DNA from: Halothiobacillus sp.
GTDB lineage: Bacteria > Pseudomonadota > Gammaproteobacteria > Halothiobacillales > Halothiobacillaceae
Assembly (NCBI GenBank): GCA_016278265.1
Contig: JADQCE010000003.1
Location: 372,001 to 436,000 of the forward strand
DNA length: 64,000 bases
Direction of reading: 5' to 3'
Positions 52,039 through 60,274 of the stretch are shown piece by piece (position 1 is the first letter of the stretch; each line of letters opens with the position of its first letter). The notes beneath the pieces are model-generated. The model searched no databases, was not told where the DNA came from, and saw only the letters and a list, made by a program, of their open reading frames with translations. The translations under genes were made by a program, and so were the position numbers.

Positions 52039-53502
52039 ATGACTGCGATTTCCCAGGAACTGAGTTATGCCGTGCGGATGCCGGTGCTGGCGAAGTACCT
52101 GGGCATGCTCGCCTTCATGCTTGCCTTGCTGACGCTGGTGCCATTGGGCGCGGCGATGCTGTTTCAGGACTACGACATTGCCCTGCGTTACCTCCCGGTC
52201 ATCGCCGTGCTGCTGGCCGCCTGGGGTGCATCACGCGCCATCCCCGAACCCCGACGGATACAGACGAACGAGGCGCTGACCATCGTCACGCTGGCCTTCG
52301 TGCTGTCCCCGCTGCTGATGACCTTCCCGTTCATGGCAAGCGGCCTGAGCTTTGCCAATGCCCTGTTCGAGGCGATCTCCGCGGTCACGACCACCGGCCT
52401 GTCGGTGAGCACCGATCTCGCGAGCAAGCCGGAGACCTTCCTGTTCGCCCGTTCATGGATGCAGTGGTACGGCGGCCTGGGGATCGTCGTGCTTTCGATT
52501 GCCATCCTGATGGGGAGCCAGATGCCCGGGCGCAGCCTGACCGAGCCGCTGGGAGGGGAGGCGCTCGCGACGACGACGCGGAGACACGCCCGTCAGGCAC
52601 TGGTCATCTACAGCGCCCTGACGGCGGCCGGCATCGCCGTGGTCTGGTTGATCTCCGGCAATGCCGGGGTGGCGATCAACCATGTGCTGGCCGCCGTGTC
52701 GACAGGCGGGTTCTCGTCTTTCGATGACAGTCTGGCGGGGCTCGATGGCTGGACCAGCCGCTTCGCCATTATCGGCATCAGCCTCTGTGGTGCCCTGCCG
52801 TTGACGCTCTATGCGCTGATGGCATCGAGGAAGTGGCGCACGGGCATCCAGGATGTGGAATTGCTGGCCTTGGTGGCGGCGGTCGTGCTGGTCGCGCTGC
52901 TGTTGTTTCTGTCCCTGCGTTTGCAGACGGGCATGGGGCTGTCGGATGCCGCCGGCCACGCGCTTTTTCTGGCGATGTCGGCGCAAACCACCGCCGGGTT
53001 CACGACGCTCGATCTGAGCGCGATGGACGACAGCGCCAAGCTGAGCATGATCGTGTCGATGCTGGTCGGCGGCGGTGTCGGCTCGACGGCAGGCGGCATC
53101 AAGCTGTTGCGCTTGCTGATCCTGCTGCGCGTGATCCAGGTAATGCTGCGACGCGCGACCATGCCGTCACACGCGCTGCACTACGCCAGGCTTCGCGGCA
53201 AGGTGCTGGATGACACCACCCTCCAGCGTGTCCTGATCCTCATCCTGCTGTACGTTGGCGTGGTGGCGTTCTCGTGGTTCGCCTTCCTGGCGTATGGCTA
53301 TGCGCCCATGGATGCGCTTTTCGAGGTGGCTTCGGCCACGGCCACGGCCGGTCTGAGTGTCGGCATCACCACCGCCGACATGCCGGCCTTCCTCAAGGCA
53401 GTCTTGTGCCTGGACATGTTGCTCGGACGGCTGGAAATCATTGCGTTGCTGGTCGTCCTCTATCTCCCGAACTGGGTCGGAACGCGTAAGGATGCCCCAT
53501 GA
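52039..53502 (+). CDS. TrkH-family potassium uptake protein
   Basis: 487 residues with the four pore loops of the Trk/Ktr superfamily: ISAVTTTGLSV, AAVSTGGFSSFDDS, MSAQTTAGFTTLDLS and ASATATAGLSVGI. The first filter also follows WMQWYGGLGIVVLSIAIL. It forms the K+ channel-like subunit and takes up potassium with the NAD-binding protein encoded next (ATGA overlap). K+ uptake is the first response to high osmolarity, which again suits a salt-tolerant host. Confidence 0.93.
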   Translation: MTAISQELSYAVRMPVLAKYLGMLAFMLALLTLVPLGAAMLFQDYDIALRYLPVIAVLLAAWGASRAIPEPRRIQTNEALTIVTLAFVLSPLLMTFPFMASGLSFANALFEAISAVTTTGLSVSTDLASKPETFLFARSWMQWYGGLGIVVLSIAILMGSQMPGRSLTEPLGGEALATTTRRHARQALVIYSALTAAGIAVVWLISGNAGVAINHVLAAVSTGGFSSFDDSLAGLDGWTSRFAIIGISLCGALPLTLYALMASRKWRTGIQDVELLALVAAVVLVALLLFLSLRLQTGMGLSDAAGHALFLAMSAQTTAGFTTLDLSAMDDSAKLSMIVSMLVGGGVGSTAGGIKLLRLLILLRVIQVMLRRATMPSHALHYARLRGKVLDDTTLQRVLILILLYVGVVAFSWFAFLAYGYAPMDALFEVASATATAGLSVGITTADMPAFLKAVLCLDMLLGRLEIIALLVVLYLPNWVGTRKDAP

Positions 53503-54176
53503 AAGCGATATTCGTCGGTGCGAGTTCCACTGCCGTGATGACGGCGCAGGTGCTGTTGAAACGAAACCATGAAGTGGTGATCGTCGAACGGGAAAAGGCG
53601 AAGCTCGACGAGCTCAGCAACGAGCTGGACTGCGGCTTTCTGCTTGGCGATGGCAGCAAGCCTGCCCTGCTACGCGAGACGAACCCGCAAGCCGACGACG
53701 TGCTCTACTGCCTGACCGGCGAGGACCAGACGAACATCATCGCCAGCCTGGTCGGGCGATCGCTGGGGTTCGAGAAGGTGGTCACCAAGATTCAGGACCC
53801 GAGTTACGAGCATATCTGCATCGAGCTCGGCCTTGATTCCACGATCATCCCGTCGCGCACCATCGGCCGGCATCTGGCCGATATGTTCGAAGGGCGCGAC
53901 CCGTTCGAGCTCTCCACCATCTTCCGTTATGACGCCTCGACCTTTTCGTTTGTGGCCCAGAAAGACCAGGTCGGCGCCATCAGCGCACTGGCCCTGCCCA
54001 GGCCCAGCCGCATCATGTGCCTCTACCGCAATGAACAATTGATCATCCCGGATGAAGACGAACGGATCGAGATCGGTGATGAAGTGATGATCATTACGCA
54101 TCGGAAAAACGTCGACGCATTGCATGAGCAGCTGGGGCCGGTCATCGAGGATAAATCCGATGAGCCTGGTGCATGA
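53499..54176 (+). CDS. TrkA-like NAD-binding regulatory subunit
   Basis: 225 residues: one TrkA_N Rossmann domain (KAIFVGASSTAVMTAQVLLKRNHEVVIVE, with GXSXXA replacing GXGXXG) and one TrkA_C domain (RIMCLYRNEQLIIPDEDERIEIGDEVMIITH). E. coli TrkA has two such units in tandem, so this is the half-length KtrA/C-like form. It gates TrkH in response to NAD(H) or ATP. The coupling to trkH shows the pair works together. Confidence 0.9.
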   Translation: MKAIFVGASSTAVMTAQVLLKRNHEVVIVEREKAKLDELSNELDCGFLLGDGSKPALLRETNPQADDVLYCLTGEDQTNIIASLVGRSLGFEKVVTKIQDPSYEHICIELGLDSTIIPSRTIGRHLADMFEGRDPFELSTIFRYDASTFSFVAQKDQVGAISALALPRPSRIMCLYRNEQLIIPDEDERIEIGDEVMIITHRKNVDALHEQLGPVIEDKSDEPGA

Positions 54177-54505
54177 CGCGATGCCCCACGCTCCAAAACC
54201 GAATGCTTCGGTTGGCAGGGAGGCGAGGAATCATGAAGCGCTTTCTGGGGGCGGCGAGCAAGTTCCGTTTGTTGCCGTCGAGACGGGTGCCCACTGGTCC
54301 GGCAGAGGCGGATCCGCGTCCGGTTCCCGGATTGTCTTCCCCATGATCCCGAGGCGCGGGTGGCTGGAGGGTCAGGGCGCTCGAGTCGAGCCGTCTGACT
54401 GGTCAGTAGCCGACTGTCCGGGGTCCGGGCCGTCCTCCCGTGATCCTCCACTACCCTTAACCGGGGCGGGCTCACCCATCAACAAACTCAAGGGCAGGAG
54501 ACGTT
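54177..54505 (+). other. Intergenic region with one weak small ORF
   Basis: No convincing gene. A 37-codon frame (54233-54346, starting MKRFLGAASKFRLLP) stands behind a good GGGAGGCGAGG site but has no recognisable similarity. The promoter of the following membrane-protein gene is probably here. Confidence 0.35.
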
Positions 54506-54964
54506 ATGCGCGAGATGAAAGATTATTCCGAATGGGTGGGTCGCTTTGTCTATTTGCTGATCAGCCTGAGTCTGGCCATGATCAGCGTCGCCATGATGGC
54601 GGCCGCCTTGTGGGATATCTGGCTGTCGTTGCACGATAAGGCCTTGTTCGTAAAGTCGCTTCTTGATGCCATTGGGCTGATCGTGATCGGCATGGCGGTA
54701 TTCGATGTTTCCAAGTTCCTGCTGGAGGAGGAAGTCTTCCGGAGCAGCTCCACGAAGTCGCCGGCCAAGCAACGAGCGACCCTGTTGAAGTTCCTCGTGA
54801 TCATTGCCATCGCCGTGAGCCTGGAAGCCCTCGTGTTCATCTTCGATGCCGGGAAGCAAGATGTCGCTGACCTGGTTTACCCCACCTTGCTGTTGGCCTC
54901 TGCGGTACTGGTCGTGGTCGGTCTGGGCGTGTACCAACGGCTGACCCGGGATGAAGCAAACTGA
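54506..54964 (+). CDS. Four-TM membrane protein, unknown function
   Basis: 152 residues with a CAGGAG site before the ATG. Four hydrophobic segments are visible: FVYLLISLSLAMISVAMMAAALW, LLDAIGLIVIGMAVFDVSKFLL, LLKFLVIIAIAVSLEALVFIF and LVYPTLLLASAVLVVVGLGVY. A charged loop (EEEVFRSSSTKSPAKQRA) separates the two pairs. I do not recognise a family. It lies between the potassium uptake pair and a LapA-like gene, all on the plus strand. Confidence 0.75.
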   Translation: MREMKDYSEWVGRFVYLLISLSLAMISVAMMAAALWDIWLSLHDKALFVKSLLDAIGLIVIGMAVFDVSKFLLEEEVFRSSSTKSPAKQRATLLKFLVIIAIAVSLEALVFIFDAGKQDVADLVYPTLLLASAVLVVVGLGVYQRLTRDEAN

Positions 54965-55033
54965 CCGGGATGCGTTCCGGGTTCGTATCTCGAGCAAGTC
55001 GCCGGGGCTTGAGGAAAATCGGAAGGGGGCAAC

Positions 55034-55243
55034 ATGGGTAAAGCGAAACTGATCGCCGCGCTGGTGCTGGTGGCGGTCGTGCTGATCATCGTCTTGCAGA
55101 ACACGCAACCGGTCGAGACCAGGGTGCTGTTCATGACGCTCACGATGCCCAGGGCCGCCCTGTTGGCGATAACGATGCTGATCGGTGTGGGCGTCGGCAT
55201 GCTCATCGCGTTGGCCTTGTCGGCTCGAAAGCGCAACAGGTAA
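55034..55243 (+). CDS. LapA-domain (DUF1049) small membrane protein
   Basis: 69 residues with two membrane segments (LIAALVLVAVVLIIVLQNTQPVETRVLF and ALLAITMLIGVGVGMLIALAL) and a basic tail. The VLQNTQPVETRVLF motif between them is the LapA-domain signature. LapA-type proteins are linked to lipopolysaccharide assembly in E. coli, but the precise role is open. Preceded by GGAAGGGGG. Confidence 0.82.
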   Translation: MGKAKLIAALVLVAVVLIIVLQNTQPVETRVLFMTLTMPRAALLAITMLIGVGVGMLIALALSARKRNR

Positions 55244-55330
55244 GCGGGCGGTGGCGTGGCTCATGGGGTGGGGCGGCGATTTCCCGCCCGGCATGGCGTC
55301 TCCCTGAGCATTCGGGCATCCTCTCGTCCG

Positions 55331-56395
55331 ATGATTTCCGAACGACAACTGCTTTTCCTGACCCGCGCCGGCTACGAGGGCGACTGCGCCGCCCAGGTGC
55401 AGGCTGTCGCCGCCGAGGCCGGCGTGCATGGCTACTGCAAGGCCAAGCCCGATACCGGCTACCTGACCTTCATCGCCCACGACCCCGAGTCGCTGGCGGC
55501 GTGGTTCGAGGCGCTCTCGCTCGATGACCTGATCTTCGCCCGGCAGTTGTGCCTGGCCGGCGAGCCGCTCGACGACCTGCCGCCGGACAACCGGCTGGGA
55601 CCGATCCTCGCCGCGCTCGACGGGCAGACGTTCGGCGGCACCTATGTCGAGACGCCGGATGCCGAGGCGACCCGGCCGCTGATGCGACTGGCGCGCCAGT
55701 TCACCAAGCCGCTGGAGCAGTCGATGCGCAAGCGCGGGCTGCTCGAGCCGGGCAAACGGGAGCTTCCGCGGCTGCATCTCACCTTCATTGATTCCACTAC
55801 CGTGATCCCCGGCTGGTCGCACCCGGGGCAGGCGGCACCGAGACCGATGGGCATCCCGCGCCTGAAACTCTCCAAGCACGCGCCCAGCCGCTCGGCGCTC
55901 AAGCTCGAGGAGGCGCTGATCACTTTTCTCTCGCCCGACGAGCGCCAGGAGTTGTTGCGTGCTGGTCTGGAGTCGGTCGACCTGGGTGCCGCACCCGGTG
56001 GCTGGACCTGGCAGCTGGTGCGCGACGGGCTGATGGTCACGGCCGTCGACAACGGCCCGATGGCGGATGAGTTGGCCGCGTCCCACCAGGTGGAGCACCG
56101 CCGCGAGGACGGTTTCACCTTCCGCCCCGAGCGGCCGGTGGAATGGCTGGTCTGCGACATGGTGGAAAAGCCGATCCGCGTGGCGGCGCTGATGGCCGAG
56201 TGGATGGCGCGGGGTGATTGCCGGCGGGCGATCTTCAATCTCAAGCTGCCGATGAAGAAACGCCAGCAGGCGGTGATGGAGTGCCGGGAGTTGATCGAGG
56301 ATCGATTGGTTGCCGCCGAGGTGCCGTTCGAGATGGATGTTCGGCAGCTTTATCACGATCGGGATGAGGTGACGGCGTATTTGCGGCGTGTGTGA
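55331..56395 (+). CDS. rlmM: 23S rRNA (cytidine-2498-2'-O)-methyltransferase
   Basis: 354 residues from ATG 55331. The N-terminal THUMP-like domain contains GYEGDCAAQVQAVAAEAGVHGYCKAKPDTGYLTF. The RrmJ/FtsJ methyltransferase domain has the SAM motif SVDLGAAPGGWTWQL near residue 218, DNGPM, LVCDMVEKP and the catalytic Lys in FNLKLPMKKR. FARQL and GMPRPMGIPR-like segments match RlmM. It methylates the ribose of C2498 in 23S rRNA. The last codons lead into composite repeat D. Confidence 0.94.
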   Translation: MISERQLLFLTRAGYEGDCAAQVQAVAAEAGVHGYCKAKPDTGYLTFIAHDPESLAAWFEALSLDDLIFARQLCLAGEPLDDLPPDNRLGPILAALDGQTFGGTYVETPDAEATRPLMRLARQFTKPLEQSMRKRGLLEPGKRELPRLHLTFIDSTTVIPGWSHPGQAAPRPMGIPRLKLSKHAPSRSALKLEEALITFLSPDERQELLRAGLESVDLGAAPGGWTWQLVRDGLMVTAVDNGPMADELAASHQVEHRREDGFTFRPERPVEWLVCDMVEKPIRVAALMAEWMARGDCRRAIFNLKLPMKKRQQAVMECRELIEDRLVAAEVPFEMDVRQLYHDRDEVTAYLRRV

Positions 56396-56410
56396 TGCGT
56401 CCCACTGCTA

Positions 56411-57100
56411 GCCGTAGGAGAGGGTTTCGCACGCATCTTGTGTGACGAGGCTCTCGGTTTGCCGCCATGCCCGGCGTGCGAGTCGATTTTCTTGCTTGTC
56501 CAAGAAAACCGACGAAAAGAAGACACCCCGGCGCCTTGGCCCTCCGGGCCTGATCGCCGCGGATGGTATCCGCGACGATCAGCCTCGCGACCGAGCGATT
56601 GCGGACGGGTCGGTTCGACGCGACGTCCTGTCGCGGTGAACCTCTGGCCGGCGTCCCTGCCGGCCAGACCCTGCAACCCCTCGCTAGCGAGGCAAGGCAC
56701 AAGGGGACTCGCCCCTTCGATTGCGTTTGAAACGCGACCTCCCAGCGTTCCTGTTGCCTTGAGAAGCTGTTGTATGTCGCCGGATGGTTGGGAGCCAGGC
56801 CCCCTTGCGTCCTGTCTCGCGGCTGGTGGGTGGCTCGGGGTCGGAGCGACAGGGACGTCGCTCCGAGGCTCGCCGTGACAGGAAGTCGCGTCGAGCCGGC
56901 CCCGAAGCCAGCCGCCGGTCGCGAGGATTCGAGTCCGGACATCGTCCGGGCTCGAAGGCCCGCAGGGCCAGGACGCCGGGGTGTCCTTCTTTTCGGGTGT
57001 TTTCTTGGACAAGCAAGAAAATACCCTCGTGCGCCGGGCACGGCGGCAACTCCTTGCCTGCTCGCGCAACCGGCGCGCGAAATACCATCCAGCGGCCCAA
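56411..57100. repeat. Composite inverted-repeat element, copy D (full, ~0.7 kb)
   Basis: Same plan as copy A: left arm with GAGTCGATTTTCTTG-CTTGTC-CAAGAAAACCGAC, AAAAGAAGACACCCC and GCGCCTTGGCCC; middle with GGTCGGTTCGACGCGACG and CGGAGCGAC/GTCGCTCCG arms; right arm with GTGTCCTTCTTTTCGG and GTTTTCTTGGACAAGCAAG. It takes up most of the 929-base gap between rlmM and mgtE. The open frames inside are repeat shadows. The remaining ~220 bases before mgtE hold no gene. Confidence 0.75.
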
Positions 57101-57324
57101 AGCATGTGTCCTCCGAAACCGCATGTACGAGCCTTCTCGAACGGGCACGGCCGCCGACGCGGCGCTCCCACTCTGGCTGGGTGGTATCGCCCCTTGGCCA
57201 TGAGGCCCGTCAAGAGGGTGCGCACTCGAAACAAGCCGCCGCCGACAGTTATATTGCCCTTGCCGTATCGCCGAGCCGATAACCGGACATCCACCCGCCC
57301 ATCAACCCCAGTCGGAGCCCTTTG

Positions 57325-58695
57325 ATGCCCCAATCCGAGAAGATCCAGCAGCTTGCCGCGGCCTTTCGGCGTTTTGAACACGGTGAGGTCGACGCCGGAT
57401 CGCTGTGCGACGACCTGGCCGCGGTGCGTGATCAGGACATCGCCCGGGCGATGGCCGAGCTGGATCGCGACGGCATGGGCCGCGTGCTGGACCTGTTGCC
57501 GGCCGAGCGGCGCACCGAGGTGTTCGGTTTTCTCGAGCCGCGGACTCAATTCGCACTGACCGAGCGGCTGGACGATGAGACCGCGCGGGAGCTGATCGAG
57601 GGCCTGCGCCCGGACAACCTGACCGCGCTGCTCGAGGACCTTTCGCCGGAGGAGGGCGAGGCGGTGGTGCGCCGGCTCAGCCCGGAGCGGGTCGGGCAGG
57701 CGATGCGGCTGCTGGGCTATCCACCGGAGAGTGCCGGCCGGCTGATGACGCCGGATTTCATCGCGCTGCGACCCGACTGGACGTTGTCGCATGCGCTGGG
57801 GCACGTGCAGGCGCATGCCGGGCGCAGCGAGACGGTGGACATCCTGTTTATCACCGACGGGCGCGGCCGATTGCTCGGCTGGACCGGCCTGCGCACGCTG
57901 GTGCTGGGCGACCCGGAGGCGAAGGTCGAGTCCCTGCTCGGCGACGAGCCGGTGAGCATCGTCGTCTCCGAGGACCGCGAGGAGGCGGCCCACCTGATCC
58001 AGCACTACGACCTGACCGCCCTGCCGGTGGTCGACGAGGCCGGCGTGCTGCTGGGGATGGTGACCATCGACGACGTCATGGACGTGGTCGAGGAGGAGGC
58101 CACCGAGGACATCCACAAGCTCGGCGGCCTGGGCGCGAAGCAGCTCAGTCTGCGCGGGGCGTCCATCCTCGAGCTGTTCAAGAAGCGTATCGGCTGGCTG
58201 TTGATGCTGGTGTTTTTGGCCATCTTCGCCGCCGGGGCGGTCTCGGCCTTCGAGGAGACGCTCGAGACGGCGGTGGTGCTGAGCTTCTTCCTGCCGCTGA
58301 TCATCGGCTCGGGCGGCAACGCCGGCTCGCAGGGGGCAACCATGATGGTGCGCGCCCTGGCGACCGGGGACGTGGGGCCCGGGGACTGGCTCAAGCTGTG
58401 GGTGCGGGAACTGGGTGTGGCCAGCGCCCTGGGCGTGACGATGGCGACAGCGGCCTGGGGCATCGGCTTGTTCTACGGTGGCACCATGCTGGCCAACGTG
58501 GTGTTCCTGTCGATGATCGCGGTGGTGATCTTCGGCAGCATGGTGGGCATGCTGCTGCCGTTCCTGCTTACCCGATTCCGCCTCGACCCGGCCACGGCCT
58601 CGGCCCCGCTGATCACCTCGATTGCCGACATCGGCGGCATCCTGATCTATTTCGGCATCGCCACCGCCTGGATCGAGGCGACGCCGGCGGGCTGA
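57325..58695 (+). CDS. mgtE: Magnesium transporter MgtE
   Basis: 456 residues from ATG 57325. The N-terminal superhelical domain (residues ~1-130) is followed by two CBS domains (RLMTPDFIALRPDWTLSHAL... and ALPVVDEAGVLLGMVTIDDVMDVVEEEATEDIHKL), a plug helix, and five membrane segments with the pore motif SGGNAGSQGATMMVRALATGDV. It is a Mg2+ channel closed by Mg2+ binding in the cytosolic domains. No M-box riboswitch was recognised upstream, where the repeat lies. Confidence 0.94.
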   Translation: MPQSEKIQQLAAAFRRFEHGEVDAGSLCDDLAAVRDQDIARAMAELDRDGMGRVLDLLPAERRTEVFGFLEPRTQFALTERLDDETARELIEGLRPDNLTALLEDLSPEEGEAVVRRLSPERVGQAMRLLGYPPESAGRLMTPDFIALRPDWTLSHALGHVQAHAGRSETVDILFITDGRGRLLGWTGLRTLVLGDPEAKVESLLGDEPVSIVVSEDREEAAHLIQHYDLTALPVVDEAGVLLGMVTIDDVMDVVEEEATEDIHKLGGLGAKQLSLRGASILELFKKRIGWLLMLVFLAIFAAGAVSAFEETLETAVVLSFFLPLIIGSGGNAGSQGATMMVRALATGDVGPGDWLKLWVRELGVASALGVTMATAAWGIGLFYGGTMLANVVFLSMIAVVIFGSMVGMLLPFLLTRFRLDPATASAPLITSIADIGGILIYFGIATAWIEATPAG

Positions 58696-58841
58696 AGTTG
58701 CCCGCCGGGCGAAGGGATGGCCTGCCCCTCCATGAGGACGGCCGGGCAACCTCAGCCAAAGGTCAGTAACACGGACCGATCATTGGTGTTTCTGCTGCTA
58801 ATGTTGCACAGACGTTTCGCCTTGCCGAGGAGGCCGCCGTC

Positions 58842-59362
58842 ATGTTCGTAAATGAACCCATGTTGGACGTGGTGCTGCGAGGCGTGATCCTGACCGCGCT
58901 GGCCATGTCCTGGGTCGTGCTGCTGGTGCGCATCAATGGGTTGCGGTCGTTCTCGAAAATGACCAATTTCGACTTCGTGATGACGATCGCGGTTGGCTCC
59001 ATGCTTGCCGGCGCGAGTCAGTCCACCAGCTGGACTGCTTTCGTCCAGACGTTGCTGCCATGGCGTTGCTGTTTGTCGTGCAGTACTCGACCGCTCGGCT
59101 GCGCAGGGTGTCGCCCACGTTTAGCCGTGTGGTGCAGAACGAGCCGGTGGTGCTAATGCGTGACGGCCAGATACTGGAGGAGGCGCTGGCGGAAACGCGC
59201 GTGGCAAGGGGTGATCTGATCGCCAAGCTTCGAGAGGCCAACGTGCTCGACCTCTCCGAGGTGCGCGCCGTTGTCCTGGAAACCACCGGTGACATATCGG
59301 TACTCCATGGCCAGAAGAGCGTGGATGAGCTTTTGCAAGGCACCCGCCGCGTCGATTGGTAA
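58842..59362 (+). pseudogene. DUF421 (YetF-like) membrane protein, frameshifted
   Basis: The frame from 58842 encodes VVLRGVILTALAMSWVVLLVRINGLRSFSKMTNFDFVMTIAVGSMLAGA, a typical DUF421 N-terminus, but runs off into unrelated residues after TAFVQTLL. The frame from 59060 resumes with MALLFVVQYSTARLRRVSPTFSRVVQNEPVVLMRDGQILEEAL and ends VRAVVLETTGDISVLH, the DUF421 C-terminal domain. Restoring one G near 59057 (TTGCTG-GCC-ATG) joins them into a single ~173-residue protein. Either a recent one-base deletion or a sequencing error. Confidence 0.82.
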
Positions 59363-59669
59363 CGGGCTCCTCGATCACCCTCCGCCAGGCGCGCAACCGC
59401 ATTACCAAGCCACCCCCGCGGCCCTGGTCGTGTGTGGGGCAGCGCCACTCCTGCCTTGCATGGGACCCTCCCGGAAACCGGGGGCGGTTGTACCTCGTCC
59501 GAGTGGGCCCACCAGCCAGGCCCTTCGTGTAGGCAAGCGCCGGCCTATCTCGGTTGGTCGGGGCCATGAGGTCCGTGGTTGGGGGATTCCAGGAGGCAAG
59601 ACGGCACTTCTCAGTGTTTGTCGTGTCTAGATTTGGAGTCACACGCGATACGCCACGGAGGAGCAGGTA
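59363..59669 (+). other. Intergenic region before the DUF305 gene
   Basis: About 307 bases with no supported gene; the open frames here have no family features. Several GC-rich partial inverted repeats are visible (CCTCCCGG/CCGGGGG around 59470). The end holds the GGAGGAGCAGG ribosome-binding site of the next gene. Confidence 0.5.
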
Positions 59670-60227
59670 ATGAGTCAGCACAAGCAGACGAGCGGCATGG
59701 GTTGGGGGCGCTTTGCGGGGATGATCGCGACGTCGACCTTCATCATGTTTTTCTTGATGTACCAGCTCGTATTCTCGATAGATCACGCCACATTCAGCAC
59801 GAACCGCCTGATTGCCTCCTTGCTGATGGGCTGCGTCATGGCCGTCGTGATGCTGGCCTTCATGTGGCCCATGTACAAAGGCGTGAAGCTCAAGGTGGCG
59901 GTGGTCGTTGTGGCCGCATTGTTGGCCGTGGCATTGCTGTTCACGAATAGGGGCCAAGTGGTGGTCGAGGATACCGCGTACATGAAGTCCATGATTCCCC
60001 ACCACTCGATTGCCATCAACAGCTCGCGCAAGGCAAGCATCAGCGATCCGCGCGTTCGCGAGCTGGCCGACCAAATCATCGCGGCGCAGGTGCGCGAAAT
60101 CGAGCTGATGAAGCGGCTCCTGGAAGATATCGATCAAAATGGCGAGCGAGGCGAGGTGGACCTGCCCCCCCGTTCCACCGAGATCACCCCTGAAATGGAG
60201 CGCAAGATCCAGGAAGCGATGCAGTGA
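59670..60227 (+). CDS. DUF305 membrane protein
   Basis: 185 residues. Three N-terminal membrane segments ([57 protein letters not shown]) precede a DUF305 domain: [48 protein letters not shown], a ferritin-like helical pair with the conserved MIPHH motif. Such proteins often neighbour copper or metal-resistance genes, but none is here. Function unknown. Confidence 0.85.
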   Translation: MSQHKQTSGMGWGRFAGMIATSTFIMFFLMYQLVFSIDHATFSTNRLIASLLMGCVMAVVMLAFMWPMYKGVKLKVAVVVVAALLAVALLFTNRGQVVVEDTAYMKSMIPHHSIAINSSRKASISDPRVRELADQIIAAQVREIELMKRLLEDIDQNGERGEVDLPPRSTEITPEMERKIQEAMQ

Positions 60228-60274
60228 CCGACGCAAACGGGCGGTGTCGTTGACCGTTGGCGCCAGGGGCGGGG

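Noticed and set aside
54124-54639. 171-codon plus-strand frame spanning the end of trkA and the four-TM gene
   Set aside because: It overlaps two better-supported genes in another frame and has no recognisable features.
56353-58749. 798-codon minus-strand frame through composite repeat D and mgtE
   Set aside because: It runs antisense to mgtE and through the palindromic repeat; residues such as FSCLSKK recur wherever the repeat occurs, so they reflect the repeat and not a protein.
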